Shown: positions 1 through 6,316 of the stretch, one piece after another
How positions within the stretch are numbered: the first letter of the stretch is position 1
How the letters are laid out: the number at the start of each line of letters is the position of its first letter
Notes under the pieces: model-generated
Databases searched by the model: none
What the model was told of the DNA's origin: nothing
The model's input: the letters and a program-made list of their open reading frames with translations, nothing else
Source of the DNA: Alphaproteobacteria bacterium
Lineage (GTDB): Bacteria; Pseudomonadota; Alphaproteobacteria; ATCC43930; CGMCC-115725
Length of the DNA: 11,258 nt
Reading direction: 5' to 3'
Assembly (NCBI GenBank): GCA_030037055.1
Contig: JASHRZ010000184.1
Coordinates: forward strand, 1 to 11,258
Position numbers and translations under genes: made by a program

Positions 1-1955
1 TGGGCCATTGGATCGCGAAGGTGGGCGGGCTCGAGGATGCGGCTTGCCGGCAGCCAGATGGTGGCGGTGGTGCCTTGGCCGGGAGCGCTGTCGAGCTCAA
101 GCTTGCCGCCATGCAGTTCGGCCATGGAGCGCGCCAGCGGCAGGCCGAGACCGGTGCCTTGGTATTTGCGGGCGAGCCGGCTGTCGATCTGGCCGAAGGG
201 ACGCATTGCCTTCTCGAGATCCTGCTGGGCAATGCCGATGCCCGTGTCCTCGACGATCAGGCGGAATCCCCCCGTGGCGTGCTGGCCGGCGCGGATCGTG
301 ACGCGCCCGCCGGACGGGGTGAACTTGACGGCGTTGGAGAGCAAGTTGAGCAGGATCTGCTTCAAGCGGCGGCTGTCGGCTTGGAGCTGCGGCAGGCCGG
401 GCGGCAGCTCCTGGACAAGGCGGATGCCGGCGGCGTCGGCGCGATCGCGCATCAACCGGGCGCAGGACTCGACAACGGCGACGATGTCCACCGTCTCCTC
501 GATCAATTCGACCTTGCCGAACTCGACCTTGGAGACGTCCAGCACGTCGTTGATGAGGTTGAGGAGATGCAACCCGCTGTCGCGGATGTCGCGGGCGTAG
601 TCGCCATAGCGCGTATCGCCCAGGGGCCCGAAGATCTGACCCATGAGGATGTCGGAGAAGCCGATGATGGCGTTCAGCGGGGTGCGCAGCTCGTGGCTCA
701 TATTGGCGAGGAACTCGGTCTTGCTGCGGCTCGCCAGCTCCGCTTCGTCCTTGGCGCGACGCAGATCGACCTCGACGCGCTTGCGATCGGTGATGTCGGC
801 ATAAGTGAGGAGCATGCCGCCGTCGGGCATAGGGCTCCGACGCACCTCGATCACCTTGCCGGTCGCGCGGTAGATCTCGATGGCGCGCGCCTCGGGGCGG
901 CGCAGCTCCTCGATCCGGCGGTCCGTCAGCGCATCGACCTCGCCGGGACCGAACTCGCCCCGCTCGGCCCCCAGCCGCACGATCGGCGCCACCGGCAGGC
1001 CGACCCCGATCAGCCTGCGCGGAACGTCCATCAGCTCGATCCAGCGGTCGTTCCACATCTTGAGGCAGAACTCGGCGTCGAGGACCAGCAGCCCTTGCCC
1101 CATATGCTCGAGCGATGTGCGCAGGAACGCCGTGTTCTCGGCGAGCTCCTGCTCGCGGCGCTTCACCGCGGTGATCTCGGTTTGCACCACCACGGTACCG
1201 CCGTCGCGCGTGTGCTCCTCGCTGATCTGGAACCAGCGCTCGCCGATCTGGCGCTCCTCGACCGCGAAGACCGGCTCCCGGTGGCGCGCGAGACGGTCGC
1301 GCACCCACGCCTCCTGGCGGCCTTTGGCCGCTTCCGGCAGCTCGGCATAGGCGCTGGCGCGGCAGATCTCCTCGAAGGGCGTGCCGGGGACCAGCACATG
1401 GGCGATCGGCGCATGCAGCTCGCGGTAGCGGCTGTTGCACAGCACCAGCCGGTCATCCTTGTCGAGCAACATGAAGCATTCCGGGATGGCCTCAATCGCA
1501 TCGGTCAGCCGCGCCTGGGCGATGGCAGCGCGCTCCTCGGCCAGCGTTTCCTTGGTGAGGTCGCGCCCGGTGCCGCGATAGCCCCGGAAGCGGCCATGCG
1601 CGTCGAAGATCGGAACGCCGCTCACCGCGAGATGGCGCAAGCCGCCATGGGCGGTGCGGCGGATGAAGCGGAACTCGCGGAAAGGCTTGCGCTTCTCGAG
1701 CGCGCTCAGCAACGGCCGCCAGTCGATCTCCTCGAAGCCGGGAAGCCTTACCTCGTCGATGCGCTTGCCGAGGAAATCGGCGGCGAAGGAGGCGGCCTGA
1801 CCGTCGATGCCTGAGGACATGTAGCTGAAGCGAAGCTGCGCGTCCTTCTCCCAGAACCAATCCGAGCCGATCTCGGCGAAGGCGCGCAGCCGTTCTCCCT
1901 CCGACAGCGCAGCGGCGGATGGCGCTTTGGTTATGGACTGGCTCGGCTTGGGCAT
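1..1955 (-). CDS. PAS-domain sensor histidine kinase (3' end outside window)
   Basis: This is a cytoplasmic two-component histidine kinase: it autophosphorylates a histidine and passes the phosphate to an unseen response regulator. The minus-strand frame is open from the ATG at 1955 to the window edge (651 codons seen). Three PAS-like modules lie at about residues 26-145 (beginning near DWFWEKDAQLRF), 150-265 (DAIEAIPECFMLLD, PAS_7-like) and 275-398 (EHMGQGLLVLDAEF, PAS_7-like, ending TYADITDRK). The HisKA H-box is FLANMSHELRTPLN with phospho-acceptor His421. The HATPase core has the N-box NLLSNAVKF (Asn541), the G1 box DTGIGI (Asp570) and the G2 box GTGLGL (about 598-604). I see no transmembrane segment or signal peptide, so the signal is probably intracellular. 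An in-frame TAG lies four codons upstream of the ATG. GGAGAA sits 12 bases before the ATG, which is rather far for a ribosome site. The ligand and the partner regulator are unknown, and a C-terminal receiver cannot be excluded. Confidence 0.9.
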   Translation of the reverse strand, partial: MPKPSQSITKAPSAAALSEGERLRAFAEIGSDWFWEKDAQLRFSYMSSGIDGQAASFAADFLGKRIDEVRLPGFEEIDWRPLLSALEKRKPFREFRFIRRTAHGGLRHLAVSGVPIFDAHGRFRGYRGTGRDLTKETLAEERAAIAQARLTDAIEAIPECFMLLDKDDRLVLCNSRYRELHAPIAHVLVPGTPFEEICRASAYAELPEAAKGRQEAWVRDRLARHREPVFAVEERQIGERWFQISEEHTRDGGTVVVQTEITAVKRREQELAENTAFLRTSLEHMGQGLLVLDAEFCLKMWNDRWIELMDVPRRLIGVGLPVAPIVRLGAERGEFGPGEVDALTDRRIEELRRPEARAIEIYRATGKVIEVRRSPMPDGGMLLTYADITDRKRVEVDLRRAKDEAELASRSKTEFLANMSHELRTPLNAIIGFSDILMGQIFGPLGDTRYGDYARDIRDSGLHLLNLINDVLDVSKVEFGKVELIEETVDIVAVVESCARLMRDRADAAGIRLVQELPPGLPQLQADSRRLKQILLNLLSNAVKFTPSGGRVTIRAGQHATGGFRLIVEDTGIGIAQQDLEKAMRPFGQIDSRLARKYQGTGLGLPLARSMAELHGGKLELDSAPGQGTTATIWLPASRILEPAHLRDPMA

Positions 1956-1973
1956 CGGGCGCAGCTATTCTCC

Positions 1974-2011
1974 GGCGGTCAACCGCCCGCCTTCCTCCCT
2001 TGAGGGTGGTT
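1974..2011 (-). promoter_or_regulatory. Two mutually exclusive inverted repeats in the kinase leader
   Basis: Read on the minus strand, GGGCGGTT (1988-1981) can pair with AACCACCC (2011-2004), giving an 8-bp stem with one G-U pair and a 15-base loop. The same bases can instead form GGCGG-TTGA-CCGCC (1987-1974), a 5-bp stem with a tetraloop that ends right against the GGAGAA at 1973-1968. The two folds share bases, so only one can form. The upstream fold could be a weak terminator for the his operon and the downstream one could shield the kinase ribosome site. Neither has a U-tract. In DNA this GC-rich the pairing could be chance. Confidence 0.25.
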
Positions 2012-2033
2012 TGGGCTCTCGATGCTAGAAGGC

Positions 2034-2054
2034 GATCGTTAACAGATCGTCAAC
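2034..2054. promoter_or_regulatory. Tandem 10-base direct repeat upstream of the kinase (possible operator)
   Basis: GATCGTTAAC (2034-2043) and GATCGTCAAC (2045-2054) match at 9 of 10 positions and are spaced 11 bases apart, one helical turn. This is the usual geometry for OmpR-type response-regulator sites. The repeats lie about 80-100 bases before the kinase ATG, in a locally AT-richer patch downstream of the HIT gene. On the minus strand the second copy contains TTGACG (2053-2048), which could act as a -35 element, but no good -10 follows. The role as an operator is inferred. Confidence 0.3.
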
Positions 2055-2075
2055 CAATCAATCCGCAGGCCCTAG

Positions 2076-2438
2076 CTAACCTTTTGAAATCATTCGTCCC
2101 AGCCGCCGGCCGCCGAAAATATGAACGTGAAAATGCGGGACTTCCTGATTGGCGTCGGCGCCGTGATTGGCAAGGGTGCGGTAGCCGGATCGGTCAACGC
2201 CCTGGGCACGGGCGATTTCGCCCAAGGCGCGGGTGAAGGCGACGACCTCGGCGTCAGAAGCCCGCGCCGAGAAGTCGTCCAGCGAGACATAGGCGCCTTT
2301 GGGGATGACCAGGATGTGCACCGGCGCCTGGGGATTGATGTCGTGGAAGGCCAGGACATGCGTGTCCTCATAAACCTTCTTGCATGGAATCTCGCCGCGC
2401 AGGATGCGGGCGAAGACGTTGTTGGCGTCATAGGCCAT
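2076..2438 (-). CDS. HIT-family hydrolase (Hint/HinT-like)
   Basis: This is a histidine-triad protein of about 120 residues, a family of small soluble dimers that hydrolyse AMP-linked or nucleotidyl conjugates. The N-terminal half carries NNVFARILRGEIPC and VLAFHDINPQAPVHILVIPK. The catalytic triad motif HFHVHIFGG is near the C-terminus and has the His-x-His-x-His pattern intact. It is the last gene of the his operon. Two starts are possible. The ATG at 2456 overlaps the hisE stop in an ATGA and adds six residues. The ATG at 2438 (MAYDANNVF) has GGAG six bases upstream (2448-2445) and matches where the family normally begins, so I chose it. The substrate is not known; position suggests a link to nucleotide products of the pathway, but this is inference. 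Confidence 0.92.
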   Translation of the reverse strand: MAYDANNVFARILRGEIPCKKVYEDTHVLAFHDINPQAPVHILVIPKGAYVSLDDFSARASDAEVVAFTRALGEIARAQGVDRSGYRTLANHGADANQEVPHFHVHIFGGRRLGRMISKG

Positions 2439-2452
2439 CGGCCGCTCCAGCC

Positions 2453-2785
2453 TCATTCTGTGCCGCGGGAACGCTTCTCATCGATGCCGGAGATGCCGCC
2501 GCGGCGCTCGAGCGCGCGCCAGACCTCGCCGGGCGCGATGCCGCGATCGGCCCACAGTACGAGCAGGTGATAGAGCAGATCGGCGCTTTCGGCGACCAGG
2601 CGCGGTGCGTCGCCGCGCACTCCTTCGATCACCGTCTCCAGCGCCTCCTCGCCGAGCTTGCGGGCGATCCCGGCCGAGCCCGCGGCGAAGAGCCGCGCGG
2701 TATAGGAGGTTGCGGGATCGGCGCCGCGCCGGCCTTCGATCACGGAATAGAGTCGGTCAAGCGCGCTGCCGTCGATTTCCGCCAT
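2453..2785 (-). CDS. hisE: Phosphoribosyl-ATP pyrophosphatase HisE
   Basis: HisE hydrolyses phosphoribosyl-ATP to phosphoribosyl-AMP and pyrophosphate, the second step of histidine synthesis. The 110-residue length is right for a stand-alone HisE rather than a HisIE fusion. The MazG-like all-alpha fold shows in the metal-binding helices KLGEEALETVIEG (about 43-55) and ESADLLYHLLVLWADRG (about 66-82), with the acidic residues E46, E47, E50 and D69 in the expected positions. The ATG at 2785 is preceded by GGAG with a six-base spacer. The gene lies 18 bases after hisF, and its stop overlaps the upstream possible start of the HIT gene. The hisI partner is not in this window. Confidence 0.96.
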   Translation of the reverse strand: MAEIDGSALDRLYSVIEGRRGADPATSYTARLFAAGSAGIARKLGEEALETVIEGVRGDAPRLVAESADLLYHLLVLWADRGIAPGEVWRALERRGGISGIDEKRSRGTE

Positions 2786-2803
2786 GGCTGTCTCCGCCGA
2801 AGC

Positions 2804-3562
2804 CTACCGCCGCACCGGGATCCCCGCAGCGGCGAGATGCGCCTTGGCCTCCCCGATGCTGAAGGTGCCGAAATGGAAGATCGAGGCGGCGAGCACGGCG
2901 GTGGCGTGACCGTCACGGATGCCGGCGACGAGGTGCTCGAGCGTGCCGGCGCCGCCCGAGGCGATGACCGGGATGGTGACGGCATCGGCCACCGCGCGGG
3001 TGAGCGCGATGTCGAAGCCGGCCTTGGTGCCGTCGCGGTCCATCGAGGTCAGCAGGATCTCGCCGGCACCGTGCTGCGCCATGCGCCGCGCCCAGTCGAC
3101 CGCGTCGATGCCGCTGGCGCGCCTGCCACCATGGGTGAAGACCTGCCATTTCCCCGCGCCCGAGGCCTTGGCGTCGATGGCGACGACGATGCACTGGCTG
3201 CCGAATTTCTCCGCCGCCTCGCGGACGAAATCCGGCCGCGCCACCGCGGCCGTGTTGATCGAGGTCTTGTCGGCGCCGGCCAGCAGCAGGCGGCGGATGT
3301 CGTCGACGCCGCGCACGCCGCCGCCCACTGTCAGCGGCATGAAGCACTGCTCGGCGGTGCGCGCCACCACGTCGTAGAGCGTGTCGCGATTGTCCGAGGA
3401 GGCGGTGATGTCGAGAAAGCACAGCTCGTCGGCGCCTTCGCGGTCGTAGAACCTGGCCTGCTCGACGGGATCGCCGGCGTCAACGAGATCGACGAAATTA
3501 ACTCCCTTGACGGTGCGGCCGTCCTTCACGTCGAGACAGGGAATGACGCGCATCTTCAGCAT
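2804..3562 (-). CDS. hisF: Imidazole glycerol phosphate synthase, cyclase subunit HisF
   Basis: HisF is the cyclase half of IGP synthase. It uses ammonia delivered by HisH to convert PRFAR into imidazole glycerol phosphate and AICAR. The protein has 252 residues, which is normal. It is a (beta/alpha)8 barrel with catalytic Asp11 in RVIPCLDVKDG and Asp130 in VVAIDAK. Phosphate-binding loops are LTVGGGVR (about 78-84) and IASGGAGT (about 200-207); the strand motif LLTSMDRDGT is also present. I start it at the ATG at 3562 (MLKMRVIPC), which overlaps the end of hisA by seven bases and has GAGGGG five bases upstream. The ATG at 3553 would also give a plausible protein, and one at 3577 is less likely. 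Confidence 0.96.
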   Translation of the reverse strand: MLKMRVIPCLDVKDGRTVKGVNFVDLVDAGDPVEQARFYDREGADELCFLDITASSDNRDTLYDVVARTAEQCFMPLTVGGGVRGVDDIRRLLLAGADKTSINTAAVARPDFVREAAEKFGSQCIVVAIDAKASGAGKWQVFTHGGRRASGIDAVDWARRMAQHGAGEILLTSMDRDGTKAGFDIALTRAVADAVTIPVIASGGAGTLEHLVAGIRDGHATAVLAASIFHFGTFSIGEAKAHLAAAGIPVRR

Positions 3563-4290
3563 GCCCGCCCCTCGCATACCGCCAGTGCCTGCGCGAGATC
3601 GAGGCGCCCATCATAAAGCGCGCGACCGCAAATGACGCCGGCGATCCCGTCGGCCTCGTGCGCCTTGAGGCGGCGGAGATCCTCGAGCGTGGCGACTCCG
3701 CCCGAGGCGATGACGCCGGTGGTGAGGCGACGCGCCAGCGCCGCCGTCGCCTCGACATTGGCGCCGGAGAGTGCGCCGTCGCGCTCGATGTCGGTATAGA
3801 CGATGGCGGCGGCGCCGGCATCCTCGAATTCGAGCGCAAGATCGAGCGCTTCGCGCGCCGACGCCCTGGTCCAGCCCTCGACGGCAACGCGCCCCTGGCG
3901 CACGTCGATGCCGAGGACGATGCGGCCGGGATAAGCGCGGCAGGCAGCCTTGACCAACGCGGGATCGCTGAGCGCCAGCGTGCCGAGGATGACGCGCGCG
4001 ACGTCGGCGGCGAGCCAGAACTCGATGGTAGCGCGGTCGCGGATGCCGCCGCCGAGCTGCACGGGGACACCGGCGGCGGCGACGATTGCCGCGACCGCAT
4101 CGCGGTTCATCGGCTTGCCAGCAAAGGCGCCGTCGAGATCGACGACATGCAGGAAGCGGCAGCCGGCGGCGACGAAGCGCCTCGCCTGTCCCGCGGGGTC
4201 GTCGCTGAAGACGGTGACCTCGCTCATCTTGCCGCGCAGCAGCCGCACGCATTGCCCGGCTTTGAGGTCGATGGCGGGATAGAGGATCAT
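3556..4290 (-). CDS. hisA: ProFAR isomerase HisA
   Basis: HisA is the 1-(5-phosphoribosyl)-5-[(5-phosphoribosylamino)methylideneamino]imidazole-4-carboxamide isomerase. It carries out the Amadori rearrangement that makes PRFAR for HisF/HisH. The protein has 244 residues and begins MILYPAIDLKAGQCVRL. Catalytic Asp8 (PAID) and Asp129 (GIDVRQG) are both present. Phosphate-binding loops LGGGIR (79-84) and ASGGVAT (195-201), and the barrel motif YTDIERDG (165-172), are intact. The ATG at 4290 overlaps the acetyltransferase stop as ATGA, so coupled translation is likely. A long open frame extends upstream through the neighbouring genes, but it is arginine-rich, unlike any known protein, and not part of hisA. 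Confidence 0.96.
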   Translation of the reverse strand: MILYPAIDLKAGQCVRLLRGKMSEVTVFSDDPAGQARRFVAAGCRFLHVVDLDGAFAGKPMNRDAVAAIVAAAGVPVQLGGGIRDRATIEFWLAADVARVILGTLALSDPALVKAACRAYPGRIVLGIDVRQGRVAVEGWTRASAREALDLALEFEDAGAAAIVYTDIERDGALSGANVEATAALARRLTTGVIASGGVATLEDLRRLKAHEADGIAGVICGRALYDGRLDLAQALAVCEGRAC

Positions 4291-4841
4291 CGCTCCGCGG
4301 CGTCCTCGCCGGCAAGCCGCTTGTAGTAGAAATAGCCGGGGAGCGTGACGCCGGCGACGCGGGCATAGGCGGGGTGCACGCCCCAGCGGCGATAGCCCAG
4401 CGATTCGTAGAGCTGGATCGCCGCCTCCTGCGTGGCGCGCACATCGAGATTGAGGATGTCGAAGCCCGCGGCGCGCGCCGCTTCCTCGACGGCAAGGACG
4501 ATGCGCTTGGCGAGGCCGTGGCCGCGTGCCCAGGGCGCGATGAAATTGCTGGTGAGCTGCGCCGCGAAAGACTGCGCTTCGTTGTTGCGCGGCGGCCGCG
4601 CGAGCTGCGCCGAGCCGCAAATGGTGTCGTCGAGCCGCCCTACGAAGAGGTTCCGCTCCGGCACCAGCAGTACGCCGCGCCAATAGGCTTCCATGATGTG
4701 CCGCGGCGGCGCCGCGAGCCAGCCGAAGCCGCCGCCTGCCTTGATCGCATCCTCGGCCGCGTCGCAGAGATCCTCGAGATCGGTGCCCGCGAAGGCCGCG
4801 AGGCGCTCGACCGCGGTTTTCGGCGGGCGCGCCTCGCTCAC
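4287..4841 (-). CDS. GNAT-family acetyltransferase embedded in the his operon
   Basis: This is a Gcn5-related N-acetyltransferase, which moves an acetyl group from acetyl-CoA to an amine of an unknown acceptor. The protein has 184 residues. The acetyl-CoA pyrophosphate loop is ARGHGLAKR (about 105-113), and the C-terminal GNAT core reads NLDVRATQEAAIQLYESLGY (about 131-150). The N-terminal 45 residues are an acidic helical segment with no clear motif. I place the start at the GTG at 4841, where GTGA overlaps the hisH stop by four bases; a GTG at 4850 in the same frame is the alternative. Its stop overlaps the hisA start in ATGA. It is therefore coupled on both sides to histidine genes, yet no biosynthetic step needs an acetyltransferase. 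A GNAT or other extra frame near hisH-hisA is known from some alphaproteobacteria. The substrate is unknown. Confidence 0.88.
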   Translation of the reverse strand: MSEARPPKTAVERLAAFAGTDLEDLCDAAEDAIKAGGGFGWLAAPPRHIMEAYWRGVLLVPERNLFVGRLDDTICGSAQLARPPRNNEAQSFAAQLTSNFIAPWARGHGLAKRIVLAVEEAARAAGFDILNLDVRATQEAAIQLYESLGYRRWGVHPAYARVAGVTLPGYFYYKRLAGEDAAER

Positions 4842-5479
4842 GGCCGCCACCGCAGGAAATTAGCGATGAGCCGCAGTCCCGTCGCCTGGCTCTTCTCCGG
4901 ATGGAACTGCGTGCCGACGAGATTGTCGCGGCCGACCGCCGCGGCGATCTCGCCGCCGTAATCGACCGTCGCCAGCAGGTCGCGGCGCTCGCCGCACACG
5001 AGGCCATAGCCGTGGACGAAATAGGCATGCGCGCCGGCGGCGATGCCGTCGAAGACGGGATGCGGCCTGAGGATCGTGAGGTCGTTCCAGCCCATATGCG
5101 GGATTTTGAGCGCAGGGTCGGCCGGCGCAATCGCCGCCACCTCGCCCTTGATCCAGCCGAGCCCGTCCACGGTCTCGAACTCACGGCCGCACTCGGCCAT
5201 AAGCTGCATGCCGACGCAGATGCCGAGAAACGGCCGGCCGCGCCGCATAACCGCCTCTTCGAGCGCCTCTTCCATGCCCGGCACCGCGGCGAGCCCGCGG
5301 CGGCAATCCGCGAAGGCGCCGACGCCGGGGAGAACGACGCGCGCCGACGCGCGCACTGTGGCAGCGTTGCCGGTGACGACAATTTCCTCCTCGCCGCCGG
5401 TCTCGCGCGCGGCGCGTTCGAACGCCTTGGCGGCGGATCGGAGATTGCCCGAGCCGTAATCGATGATGGCAGTGACCAT
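4838..5479 (-). CDS. hisH: Imidazole glycerol phosphate synthase, glutamine amidotransferase subunit HisH
   Basis: HisH hydrolyses glutamine and channels the ammonia to HisF. It is a class I glutamine amidotransferase of 213 residues. The catalytic triad is visible: Cys88 in GICVGMQL, then His193 and Glu195 in QFHPEKS. The oxyanion-strand motif VVLPGVGAF (48-56) and the family segments IIDYGSGNL (5-13) and PHMGWNDL (127-134) are present. The ATG at 5479 lies nine bases after the hisB stop and has no strong ribosome site, so it probably depends on hisB translation. Its TGA overlaps the GTG of the acetyltransferase. HisF is encoded two genes downstream in the same operon. Confidence 0.96.
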   Translation of the reverse strand: MVTAIIDYGSGNLRSAAKAFERAARETGGEEEIVVTGNAATVRASARVVLPGVGAFADCRRGLAAVPGMEEALEEAVMRRGRPFLGICVGMQLMAECGREFETVDGLGWIKGEVAAIAPADPALKIPHMGWNDLTILRPHPVFDGIAAGAHAYFVHGYGLVCGERRDLLATVDYGGEIAAAVGRDNLVGTQFHPEKSQATGLRLIANFLRWRP

Positions 5480-5488
5480 GGATGGGCT

Positions 5489-6112
5489 CTACAGAACGCC
5501 TTTGGTGGAGGGCACGGCATCGGCGCGGCGCGGATCGATCGCCACCGCCTGCCGCAAGGACCGCGCCAGGCCCTTGTAGCAGGACTCGACAATATGGTGG
5601 TTGTTCTCGCCATAGAGATTCTCGACATGGAGCGTGATGCCGGCCGACTGGGCAAAGGCCTGGAACCACTCCTTGAACAGTTCTGTGTCCATCTCGCCAA
5701 GCTTGGGCTTGGAGAACTTGACCTTCCACACGAGGTAAGGCCGGTTGGATAGGTCGAGTGCGACGCGGGTCAGCGTCTCGTCCATCGGCACGAGCGCGTC
5801 GCCCCAGCGCGCGATGCCGCGCCGGTCGCCGAGCGCCTTGGCCACCGCCTCGCCGACGACATAGCCGGTATCCTCCGTCGTGTGGTGGAAATCGATGTGC
5901 AGATCGCCCTCCGCGCGCAGTGCGAGATCGATCAGGCTGTGGCGGGACAGCTGCTCCAGCATATGGTCGAGAAAGCCGATGCCGGTCGAGACGTCATAGG
6001 CGCCGGTGCCGTCGAGATTGACGGCACCGCGGATCTTGGTCTCCCTGGTGACGCGCTCGACCGCGGCCTTGCGCGCCGACCGGGCGACCGCCTGGGACCG
6101 GGCCTGGGCCAC
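5489..6112 (-). CDS. hisB: Imidazoleglycerol-phosphate dehydratase HisB
   Basis: HisB is a Mn-dependent enzyme that dehydrates imidazole glycerol phosphate to imidazole acetol phosphate. This is the monofunctional bacterial form; no histidinol-phosphatase domain is attached. The protein has 207 residues. Metal-binding motifs are FLDHMLEQLSRH (47-58), DFHHTTEDTG (74-83) and GENNHHIVES (168-177), the two histidine-rich repeats of the IGPD fold. I start it at the GTG at 6112, because AAGGAG (6125-6120) lies seven bases upstream, the best ribosome site in the window. A GTG at 6139 in frame would add nine residues but lacks such a site. It is the first gene of the his operon and diverges from hslV. 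Confidence 0.95.
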   Translation of the reverse strand: MAQARSQAVARSARKAAVERVTRETKIRGAVNLDGTGAYDVSTGIGFLDHMLEQLSRHSLIDLALRAEGDLHIDFHHTTEDTGYVVGEAVAKALGDRRGIARWGDALVPMDETLTRVALDLSNRPYLVWKVKFSKPKLGEMDTELFKEWFQAFAQSAGITLHVENLYGENNHHIVESCYKGLARSLRQAVAIDPRRADAVPSTKGVL

Positions 6113-6316
6113 GGCGTCTCTCCTTGACGAATGGTACACCGCCGGAAATGGTGCGGCGGCAGTCTTTTAGCAAGATCGCCCGGCCGAGGCCAGCGCCGCT
6201 CGGGCCGGGGCGAGCGGGCGAGGCGTGCCGGCCCGCCGGCAGCGGGCGCCATTGCCGCTTGATCGAAGCCCGGCTAAACCCACATCATCTGCCGACACCT
6301 TCATCCCAAAGGCGCC
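6113..6316. promoter_or_regulatory. Divergent intergenic region between hisB and hslV
   Basis: These 204 bases must hold the his operon promoter (minus) and the hslVU promoter (plus). The hisB Shine-Dalgarno is at 6120-6125. An inverted repeat CCGCCG (6139-6144) / CGGCGG (6154-6159), with a nine-base loop, lies in the hisB leader and may be chance. I saw no ORF that looks like a his leader peptide with a run of histidine codons, so attenuation of the enterobacterial type is not supported. No convincing sigma-70 promoter was found for hisB; TTGCTA (minus strand, near 6178) is the only -35-like element, and it lacks a good -10. Confidence 0.5.
6258..6286 (+). promoter_or_regulatory. Candidate heat-shock (RpoH) promoter of hslVU
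   Basis: CTTGAT (6258-6263) followed, 15 bases on, by CCCACATC (6279-6286) resembles the sigma-32 pattern of a CTTG -35 box and a CCCCAT-type -10 box. It lies about 30 bases before the hslV ATG. hslVU is a classic RpoH-controlled operon in other proteobacteria, which supports the reading. The match to the -10 is imperfect and no transcription start is known. Confidence 0.4.

Noticed and set aside
21..1814. Long plus-strand open frame of 597 codons opposite the kinase
   Set aside because: It is the antisense of a clear histidine kinase whose H, N, G1 and G2 boxes all read in the other strand; long antisense frames are expected at this GC content.
2384..3616. 410-codon plus-strand frame opposite hisE and hisF
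   Set aside because: Shadow of the his genes; no recognisable domain, and it crosses several gene boundaries.
4291..5700. Upstream extension of the hisA frame toward 5700
   Set aside because: The sequence is Arg/Ser/Ala-rich low-information translation lying over the acetyltransferase, hisH and hisB; hisA begins at the ATGA overlap at 4290.
6139..6159. Inverted repeat CCGCCG/CGGCGG in the hisB leader as an attenuator
   Set aside because: Only six GC pairs with a nine-base loop, no U-tract, and no histidine-rich leader peptide; chance is likely at this composition.
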